In this document: one piece after another, positions 1 to 5,330 of the stretch
Numbering within the stretch: the stretch's first letter is position 1
Layout of the letters: the number at the start of each line of letters is the position of its first letter
DNA from: Candidatus Nomurabacteria bacterium
GTDB taxonomy: Bacteria > Patescibacteriota > Minisyncoccia > Phycocordibacterales > UBA9973
Reading direction: 5' to 3'
Assembly (NCBI GenBank): GCA_023267115.1
Contig: JAHFNV010000001.1
Span: 1-5,869, forward strand
DNA: 5,869 nucleotides
Notes under the pieces: model-generated
Database searches by the model: none
What the model was told of the DNA's origin: nothing
What the model saw: the letters and a program-made list of their open reading frames with translations, nothing else
Translations under genes and position numbers: made by a program

Positions 1-1
1 T

Positions 2-1933
2 TCATTTCTTAAACTTTATTTTCTCTTCTACGCCCCTGATTATTTTATCCGGTTGGAAAAATTGGTTTAGCTTTACAGTGTTTTTCTTAACATTTAGATT
101 CCCGTCTTTCCATAGTTTGACTTCAAGAAGCATGCCCTGCATGGTATTTTCTGAAAAAGCTTGGTCAAAGATTAAATTACCCAACGAATAAGCAATAAAT
201 CCGTTTTTATAAACTTCGATATCTTCTATTACATGTGGATGATGCCCCACCACTATTTTGGCACCGTCGTCAATCGCTCTATGGGCTAGATGTTCTTGCC
301 TCTCGTTGTGTTTTGTCTGATATTCTTCGCCAAAATGAAATGATACGATAAGATAATCAACCTGTTTGGCTGCATTTTTTATGATTTCATCAAAACGAGG
401 ATTACTAGTCAGAAGCACCCCCGCTTTATTTACTCCCACCTCTAACCAATCCGGTCCTTTGTCCGAGAAACCAATAAAGCCGATTTTCAGACCATACTTT
501 TCAATAATAGTCGGCTCTTCTGCTTCTTTCTGATTCATGCCTCCTCCGGTAAAAAGAATCTCGTTTTCTTTCAACCGAGCCAGAGTATTGATATAAGCCT
601 CAAGTCCAAAGTCGCCAACGTGATTGTTCGCCACCGATAAAATGCTTATGCCCGCGCCCTTTAAGGCCGGGACGATAGCAGGATCCATCCTAAAGGAGTA
701 TAAATTACGCATATCTTCGCCCCGATCTGAAGCTGGGCCTTCTAGATTGGCAAAGACAATATCCGATTTTTTTAAGATCTCCAATTTTTCAAAAAGAGTT
801 GAGTAATCTCCTTTAAAATTTTTCAGTACGTAATTTTTTACTCCCCGATCAAGCATTATATCGCCGGCGAAAACAAAATTCACAAAATCGGGCTCGTTTG
901 ATTCCGCTATATCAATTTTTGCTTTTACCCATTCGCTATTAACATCATCCGTTCTGCCATAATAAACATTTTTCTTTAAATCTTTTAAAATATTTTCTAC
1001 ATCTTTATAACGATCGGGACTATGCAGAAGAATAATGGCCAAAGAACGAGAACCTGCTTTTGTCAGCGGAACGGAGAAAAGCGAAACGACTGTTTGCCGA
1101 GCTATATCGGTGTATCCGCTTTTTCCACCAAGATAACCATCTTTGTGTAGAAATTGGCTGTTATTTGACCAATTGTGTTTTTGGTTAGCATAACTTCGCT
1201 CGGTAGTTATTTTAAATAAATCAGGGTTCTTATCTTTTATATATTTTGTCAATTTAAATAAATCTAAAGTGGTCGACACATTATAAGGAGAAAGTCCACT
1301 GGGGTCGACAAAAGAAGTTTGGGCAAGTCCTAAATCTTTTGCCTTGTCATTCATTTTTTTTATAAAAATGTCCCGCCCAGAATATTCGGCCACAGCTTCG
1401 GCCGCATCATTGCTCGATTCAAGCAATAGGGGATACATCAAGTCACTCGTTTTTATTTTTTCACTCAAATGAAAATTTCCATTTTCACCTTCAGTCTTTA
1501 AAACTGTCCTGGATATTTTTACCACTGCTTCTTGGTTTTGAATATCCTGCGAAGTGCTAGCAGTCATCAGCTTAGAAAGCGAAGCGATTGGGAGTTTCTG
1601 ATCTTGGTTTTTGGCCAAAATAATTTCGCCAGTGTCCAGGTCGCCGACAGTATAGGCTAGGGCCGAGATTTTTGGCCTTGGTGTTTCTCTTCCCGGATTC
1701 TTGATGAAGTAAAAATTTGGCGCTATTTCTTCTGCGGTCAGAGGTTTATTGGCAGGACTATTATCAAAAGCCCGCCAGGCCGTCGCCATATTGTTCTCTA
1801 TCGTCTGAATTATCTTTTTATATTCAACACCTTTGAAAATAAACCAACTAAAAAGAACCCCAAAGATCATCGAGCCCAACGCCAAAAATACCAGTTTAGT
1901 TTTAGATTTCAGTTCTGGGCCAGTCGAATTCAT
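2..1933 (-). CDS. Membrane-anchored fusion: S11 D-Ala-D-Ala carboxypeptidase + CapA-like metallophosphatase domain
   Basis: A 643-aa two-domain envelope protein. Residues about 13-33 form one hydrophobic segment after a short basic N-terminus, so an uncleaved signal anchor with the rest outside is likely. Residues about 85-325 are a penicillin-binding peptidase of family S11 (DacA-like). They show SxxK as S118-L-S-K121 in the context IASLSKLMTA, SxN as S173-S-N175, and a KTG-box variant K271-S-G273. This family trims terminal D-Ala from peptidoglycan stem peptides. Residues about 350-600 are a CapA/PgsA-type calcineurin-fold domain: GD358IMLDR, N396LEG, NN437H438, H533FGEEY, GH564HPH567 and SLGN586. 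CapA proteins act in poly-gamma-glutamate capsule systems, but the reaction of this domain is unproven. The fused domain sits where PBP5-type enzymes carry their C-terminal domain. The start overlaps the rnr stop (ATGA, 1930-1933). The nearest purine-rich SD-like run is over 15 bases upstream, so coupled reinitiation is likely. The TGA stop is at positions 2-4, so the gene is complete. Confidence 0.9.
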   Translation of the reverse strand: MNSTGPELKSKTKLVFLALGSMIFGVLFSWFIFKGVEYKKIIQTIENNMATAWRAFDNSPANKPLTAEEIAPNFYFIKNPGRETPRPKISALAYTVGDLDTGEIILAKNQDQKLPIASLSKLMTASTSQDIQNQEAVVKISRTVLKTEGENGNFHLSEKIKTSDLMYPLLLESSNDAAEAVAEYSGRDIFIKKMNDKAKDLGLAQTSFVDPSGLSPYNVSTTLDLFKLTKYIKDKNPDLFKITTERSYANQKHNWSNNSQFLHKDGYLGGKSGYTDIARQTVVSLFSVPLTKAGSRSLAIILLHSPDRYKDVENILKDLKKNVYYGRTDDVNSEWVKAKIDIAESNEPDFVNFVFAGDIMLDRGVKNYVLKNFKGDYSTLFEKLEILKKSDIVFANLEGPASDRGEDMRNLYSFRMDPAIVPALKGAGISILSVANNHVGDFGLEAYINTLARLKENEILFTGGGMNQKEAEEPTIIEKYGLKIGFIGFSDKGPDWLEVGVNKAGVLLTSNPRFDEIIKNAAKQVDYLIVSFHFGEEYQTKHNERQEHLAHRAIDDGAKIVVGHHPHVIEDIEVYKNGFIAYSLGNLIFDQAFSENTMQGMLLEVKLWKDGNLNVKKNTVKLNQFFQPDKIIRGVEEKIKFKK

Positions 1934-3843
1934 ATTAATATATAATCTATCGTTTTCCTCTCCAAATCAACCATTTTAACTTTTATTTTTACTTTATCGC
2001 CCAAGCGGTATTTTTTTTTCTTTTTTTGACCGACCAATTCCAGTTTCTTTTCATTAAAAATATAAAAGTCGTCGCTTATGTCTCGCATTCGCACTAAGCC
2101 TTCGCATTTGGTATTCATTTCTTCCACATAAATGCCCCATTCACTCACCCCGCTTATAATTCCTTCAAAATTAAAACCTATTCGTTTGGACATATACTCA
2201 ACTTGTTTGTATTTTATCGAAACTCGTTCGGCGTCCGAGGCCCGTTTTTCCTGCTCGGACGATTTTCTAGAAATTTCTTCATATTCACTCAGTTTTTCCT
2301 TGCCTATTTTTCGGCCAGCCAAATATTCGGCTAACAGCCGATGCACCATTATATCCGGGTATCGTCTGATGGGGGAAGTGAAGTGGGTATAATATTGAAA
2401 GGCCAAACCATAATGGCCGATATTTTTAGTGGAATAAATTGCTTTGGCCATCGAACGGATAACTGCCCGATGCACGGTGTCCTTGGCCAGGATTTTGCCG
2501 CTTAATTTTTCCAAAATTTTATTTATTTCTAGCGAAGGTATAACTCCGTCTTTTATCGACACTTGATGCCCCAAACTTTTCAAGAAAAATGCCAAATCAG
2601 CCATTTTTTCTTTGCTCGGCAGATCGTGCACTCGATAAATAAATAAATTTTTATCTTTCACATTGGTAGCAATTTTTTCCGCTACTTTTTTATTAGCTAA
2701 AAGCATAAACTCCTCAATCAATTTATTGGCATCGCCACGTTCTTTCTTTGTTATTTTAATCGGCACCCCTTTTTCGTCCAGTACAAATCGAACTTCTTCT
2801 TGATCAAGCGATATTGCTCCCTTGGCGAATCTTTCTTTAGTCAATTTTTTTGCCAAATTATTTAAAATGACCAGCTCTTTATGAAAAGGGGCGGTGTTTT
2901 TTTTAATTGCTTCCTCTGCCTCCTGATAAGTAAATCTTTTTTGAGAATGGATAATAGTTCGCCCAAACCATTCTTTTTTCACCTTGGCGTTTTTGTCCAG
3001 CCTAAAAACAGCGCTCATGGTTAATCGGTCTGTATTCGGCAACAAACTGCATAAATCATTGGACAACGTTTCTGGCAACATGGGAATAGTGCGGTCAACC
3101 AAATATACCGAAGTGCCTCGTTGGCGCGCTTCACGATCCAGTTCGCTTCCGACTTGGACATAATGCGACACATCGGCTATATGAATGCCTATTTCGTATT
3201 CACCATCACTCAATTCTCTAAAAGAAATTGCATCATCAAAATCTTTAGCATCAGATGGGTCAATAGTAAAAGTGACAACCTTTCGGAAGTCCCGTCGCCT
3301 GGCATAATCTTTTTCCTTCATTCCGGCATGTTTTATTTTTCTGGCTTCCGCTTCAGCTAGCCTTGAGATTTCGGAATCAAAACCTTTTTCTATGGCGATG
3401 GCATGCATTTCCGCATCATTCTCCCCCGGCTTACCCAAAATTTTCACTACTTTTCCCTCTGGCGCTTTCAGGGGATCTTGCCAAGAAATTATTTTGACAA
3501 AAACTTTTTGACCAGCCCTAGCGCCGTTTAAAAAATTCTGTGGTATTAAAATGTCGGTGTACATTTTCGGGTCGTCTGGTTTTAAAAAAAATATTCCCTT
3601 ATCCGATTCCAACACCCCCGCAAAACCAATTTTTGCCCGGGAGATTATTTTTGAAACCTCGGCGGTTTGTCGGCCATAGCCTTTAGGATGCAGAATTATT
3701 TCTACCATGTCGCCATGCAGAGCGGTATTTAAATGTCTTGAATCAACTTCCGGATCCTCTCCTTTATTTTTCTCTTCTCCCACTTTCACATAGCCGGTGC
3801 CTTTGGAGGAGATAGAGATTGTGCCTTGTTTTCTATTTTTCAT
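1930..3843 (-). CDS. rnr: Ribonuclease R (RNB-family 3'-5' exoribonuclease)
   Basis: Processive, hydrolytic 3'-to-5' exoribonuclease of the RNase II/R family, acting in the cytoplasm on structured RNA, mRNA decay and rRNA quality control. From the ATG at 3843 it is 637 aa. Residues about 5-140 are N-terminal cold-shock/OB domains. Residues about 185-505 are the RNB core, with the metal-binding cluster TID195PSDAKD201FD203D204, the HIADVSHYV motif, and the signature HFTSPIRRYPD at about 487-497. Residues about 555-637 are an S1 domain. It lacks the N-terminal winged-helix part and the lysine-rich C-terminal tail of longer RNase R proteins (about 700-810 aa), ending directly after S1. The reading frame stays open upstream to an ATG at 3999, but that extension overlaps rpsP and does not resemble the family. 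ATG 3843 is preceded by an AAGG sequence only about 2 bases away, poorly placed for an SD. The stop overlaps the next gene's start by 4 bp, so the two are probably one operon. Confidence 0.95.
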   Translation of the reverse strand: MKNRKQGTISISSKGTGYVKVGEEKNKGEDPEVDSRHLNTALHGDMVEIILHPKGYGRQTAEVSKIISRAKIGFAGVLESDKGIFFLKPDDPKMYTDILIPQNFLNGARAGQKVFVKIISWQDPLKAPEGKVVKILGKPGENDAEMHAIAIEKGFDSEISRLAEAEARKIKHAGMKEKDYARRRDFRKVVTFTIDPSDAKDFDDAISFRELSDGEYEIGIHIADVSHYVQVGSELDREARQRGTSVYLVDRTIPMLPETLSNDLCSLLPNTDRLTMSAVFRLDKNAKVKKEWFGRTIIHSQKRFTYQEAEEAIKKNTAPFHKELVILNNLAKKLTKERFAKGAISLDQEEVRFVLDEKGVPIKITKKERGDANKLIEEFMLLANKKVAEKIATNVKDKNLFIYRVHDLPSKEKMADLAFFLKSLGHQVSIKDGVIPSLEINKILEKLSGKILAKDTVHRAVIRSMAKAIYSTKNIGHYGLAFQYYTHFTSPIRRYPDIMVHRLLAEYLAGRKIGKEKLSEYEEISRKSSEQEKRASDAERVSIKYKQVEYMSKRIGFNFEGIISGVSEWGIYVEEMNTKCEGLVRMRDISDDFYIFNEKKLELVGQKKKKKYRLGDKVKIKVKMVDLERKTIDYILI

Positions 3844-3856
3844 ATCCTTACATCTT

Positions 3857-3862
3857 AATATA
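3857..3862 (-). promoter_or_regulatory. Candidate extended -10 element of rnr
   Basis: On the minus strand the sequence reads TGT-TATATT, an extended -10 form, 13 bases before the rnr ATG at 3843. No good -35 is seen at 16-18 bp spacing. A start about 7 bases downstream would leave a leader of only about 6-8 nt. This is inferred from consensus matching alone, and AT-rich intergenic DNA gives such hits by chance. Confidence 0.4.
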
Positions 3863-3880
3863 ACACAAAACTTCCCAAAT

Positions 3881-3908
3881 TTGCTTTTCAGAATTTTTGT
3901 GCTAGACT
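3881..3908 (+). promoter_or_regulatory. Candidate sigma70-type promoter of rpsP
   Basis: A -35-like TTGCTT (3881-3886), a 16-bp spacer and an extended -10 TGC-TAGACT (hexamer 3903-3908). Only 6 bases separate the -10 from the rpsP ATG at 3915, so the expected transcription start falls at or next to the first base of the start codon. That agrees with the absence of a Shine-Dalgarno sequence. The element lies in the 71-bp region shared with the divergent rnr start. Confidence 0.5.
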
Positions 3909-3914
3909 CGAGAT

Positions 3915-4235
3915 ATGCTGAAAATAAGATTACAGAGAATTGGAAGACGTAATGATCCGGCCTTTCGCGTAGTTTTAACTGATTCAAGAAACAGCGCAAA
4001 AAGCGGAAAGTTTAAGGAAATACTTGGCACCTACAATCCCACAATGAAAGACAAGACGGGCCGGACAAATTTTCAAATCGATAGAATAAAATACTGGATT
4101 TCTCAAGGAGCGAAACTCTCGGACACTATGCACAACTTTTTAGTGCATCAAAAAGTGGTAGCAGGCAAGAAAATAAATGTTTTGCCGAAGAAGCATCCGA
4201 CCCAAAAGAGAAAAGAGTTAAAGGCAAAAAAATAA
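3915..4235 (+). CDS. rpsP: 30S ribosomal protein S16
   Basis: A 106-aa S16 protein, a small-subunit protein that binds 16S rRNA in the 5' domain and helps 30S assembly. The N-terminus MLKIRLQRIGRRNDPAFRVV is the classic S16 opening, followed by the conserved DSR, the ILGTYNP motif (about 37-43) and the segment IDRIKYWISQGAKLSDT (about 55-71). A basic lysine-rich tail (about 90-106) completes it. The length is within the usual range, slightly long because of this tail. The start is fixed by the conserved N-terminus. No SD precedes it (CGAGAT just before the ATG), and a -10-like element ends 6 bases upstream, so a leaderless message is plausible. It heads the rpsP-khpA-trmD cluster and is divergent from rnr. 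Confidence 0.97.
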   Translation: MLKIRLQRIGRRNDPAFRVVLTDSRNSAKSGKFKEILGTYNPTMKDKTGRTNFQIDRIKYWISQGAKLSDTMHNFLVHQKVVAGKKINVLPKKHPTQKRKELKAKK

Positions 4236-4236
4236 T

Positions 4237-4265
4237 TTGTAAATTTAGAGATAGTTTTATATAAT
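4237..4265 (+). promoter_or_regulatory. Candidate internal promoter for khpA-trmD
   Basis: TTGTAA (4237-4242), a 17-bp spacer and a perfect TATAAT (4260-4265) lie immediately after the rpsP stop. The predicted start near 4272 would give khpA a leader of about 56 nt, much longer than the leaders suggested for rpsP or rnr. Spacing and -10 are both canonical, making this the best full promoter match in the window. Consensus match only. Confidence 0.55.
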
Positions 4266-4267
4266 TG

Positions 4268-4310
4268 TTGTAAGCAGTCATTTAGTCAATACTGCAAGAA
4301 AGAATTACAA
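4268..4310 (+). other. Possible RNA hairpin in the khpA leader
   Basis: An inner stem GCAGT (4274-4278)/ACTGC (4291-4295) with a 12-nt loop is nested in an outer pairing TTGTAA (4268-4273)/TTACAA (4305-4310), with a 9-nt bulge on the 3' side. No U-run follows, so it is not an intrinsic terminator. It could be an RNA-processing or regulatory structure between rpsP and khpA, or chance. The outer stem forms fully only in read-through RNA from rpsP, because the candidate khpA transcript would start near 4272. Confidence 0.25.
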
Positions 4311-4327
4311 GCTTATCAGAATATATT

Positions 4328-4675
4328 ATGCAAGACGCAGATAAAGTGTTTTTAGAGTATGTAGTGAAGGCTCTAGTGGACAATCCGAATGACGTGAAGA
4401 TTGATCGCACGGTCGACGAAATGGGTGTGCTCATCAGTCTGACCGTGAATCCTGCCGACATGGGCAAAATTATTGGCCGGATGGGTAACACCGCCAAAGC
4501 TATTCGCACTCTGCTTCGGATTATCGGTATGAAGAATAATGCCCGAGTGAATCTGAAGATCAATGAACCCGAAGGTGGCACGAGACCAGAATCTTCTAGG
4601 TCAGAGAGCTACATCAGTTCAGCTCCTTCGATGAAAACGGTAGATCAGGCAATGGAAGACCTTAAAGGTATTTAA
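4328..4675 (+). CDS. khpA: KhpA-like KH-domain RNA-binding protein
   Basis: A 115-aa protein with a single KH fold. In Firmicutes its relative KhpA (YlqC) is a small RNA-binding protein, often paired with KhpB/Jag and linked to cell-envelope and division control. The opening segment VFLEYVVKALVDNPNDVKI is typical of the family. The nucleic-acid-gripping GxxG loop is G50-R-M-G53 within IIGRMGNTAKAIRTLL. The KH domain ends near residue 80. Usual KhpA proteins are about 75-85 aa, so residues 81-115 are an extra tail: a Gly/Ser/Arg-rich linker (GGTRPESSRSES) followed by a short predicted helix (MKTVDQAMEDLKG). ATG 4328 is the only good start near the conserved N-terminus and has no SD. The gene sits between rpsP and trmD, as in many bacteria, but without rimM. 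Its TAA stop shares one base with the trmD ATG. Confidence 0.9.
   Translation: MQDADKVFLEYVVKALVDNPNDVKIDRTVDEMGVLISLTVNPADMGKIIGRMGNTAKAIRTLLRIIGMKNNARVNLKINEPEGGTRPESSRSESYISSAPSMKTVDQAMEDLKGI
4664..4668 (+). promoter_or_regulatory. Shine-Dalgarno sequence of trmD
   Basis: AAAGG sits inside the end of khpA with a 6-base gap to the trmD ATG at 4675. It is the only well-placed SD-like element before any start codon in this window. Together with the TAATG stop/start overlap it supports ATG 4675 as the trmD start and translational coupling to khpA. Confidence 0.6.
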
Positions 4676-5304
4676 TGACTTTTCACGTTGTCAGTATTTT
4701 CCCCGAGACCTTCGATTCCTATTTAAAAGAGTCTATTATTGGGCGGGCCATCAAGAATAGAAAAATTAAGATTAAATTTTATAATCCGATTAATTACTGT
4801 GCCCCGAAAGAAAGGGTGGATGACAGGCCCTATGGCGGGGGTCCAGGTATGGTAATCCGCCCGGAACCAGTTTTAAAAGCACTTTCTAAAATCAAACTAA
4901 ATAAAAGAACAAAAATAATTTTACTTTCTCCGAGTGGCCAAAAATTTACAACTTCTTACGCAAAACAAGTAGCCAAAAAATATACTGATATTATTTTAAT
5001 CTCTGGCCGTTACGAAGGGATAGATGCACGGGTTGCAAAAATTTTTAAAGCTGGAAAAATTTCAATTGGGGATTATGTATTGACTGGCGGCGAGCTTCCA
5101 GCCATGGTTTTAATAGACTGCATTGCTCGCCAGATTCCGGGAGTTTTGGGCAAATATGAGTCTCTAGAAGAAGAGCGTATCTCTTCCAGTGAAGTCTACA
5201 CCCGTCCAGAGAAATTAGTTTATAAAGGTAAAAGTTATAAAGTTCCTAAAGTGTTGTTGTCAGGCAACCATGCAAATATTGGGAAATGGAAACTAGCTAA
5301 TTGA
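4675..5304 (+). CDS. trmD: tRNA (guanine37-N1)-methyltransferase
   Basis: SPOUT-class enzyme that methylates G37 next to the tRNA anticodon with S-adenosylmethionine, preventing +1 frameshifting. The 209-aa protein carries the family motifs in order: FPETF (9-13), DDRPYGGGPGM (49-59), LLSPSGQ (83-89), ISGRYEGIDARV (109-120), SIGDYVLTGGELPAM (130-144) with the knot that binds SAM, R152 matching E. coli Arg154, PGVLG (155-159), YTRPE (175-179) and LLSGNHANIGKWK (194-206). Two oddities appear when it is compared with the remembered E. coli sequence. The linker between PGVLG and YTRPE is 15 residues rather than 19, and the position of catalytic Asp169 appears to hold Glu (E167). The protein also stops soon after SGNHANIGKWK, about 45 residues earlier than E. 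coli TrmD (255 aa), so part of the C-terminal tRNA-binding domain is missing. It overlaps khpA by one base, has an AAAGG SD, and stops with TGA. Confidence 0.95.
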   Translation: MTFHVVSIFPETFDSYLKESIIGRAIKNRKIKIKFYNPINYCAPKERVDDRPYGGGPGMVIRPEPVLKALSKIKLNKRTKIILLSPSGQKFTTSYAKQVAKKYTDIILISGRYEGIDARVAKIFKAGKISIGDYVLTGGELPAMVLIDCIARQIPGVLGKYESLEEERISSSEVYTRPEKLVYKGKSYKVPKVLLSGNHANIGKWKLAN

Positions 5305-5317
5305 TTGGTTATTTGTA

Positions 5318-5323
5318 TATAAT
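5318..5323 (+). promoter_or_regulatory. Perfect -10 hexamer before the last ORF
   Basis: TATAAT ends 7 bases before the ATG at 5331, so a transcript starting at the usual distance would begin at or just before the start codon. No convincing -35 is found at 16-18 bp. No SD precedes the ATG. The 26-bp gap after trmD shows no terminator hairpin, so read-through from trmD is also possible. Confidence 0.45.
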
Positions 5324-5330
5324 TAAGCGC

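Noticed and set aside
624..806. 60-aa plus-strand ORF
   Set aside because: Lies opposite the conserved CapA-domain coding region; no recognisable motif or start signal.
2132..2392. 86-aa plus-strand ORF
   Set aside because: Antisense to the conserved RNB/S1 part of rnr; composition looks like a shadow frame.
3121..3360. 79-aa plus-strand ORF
   Set aside because: Antisense to the RNase R catalytic cluster; no independent support.
3844..3999. Upstream in-frame extension of rnr to an ATG at 3999
   Set aside because: It overlaps the conserved N-terminus of rpsP on the other strand, does not resemble RNase R, and the MKNRKQGT start at 3843 fits the OB-domain beginning.
4274..4295. Intrinsic terminator after rpsP
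   Set aside because: The stem is only 5 bp with a 12-nt loop and is not followed by a T-run.
4282..4581. 99-aa minus-strand ORF
   Set aside because: Antisense to the KH domain of khpA; Ser/Ile/Arg-rich shadow with no known motif.
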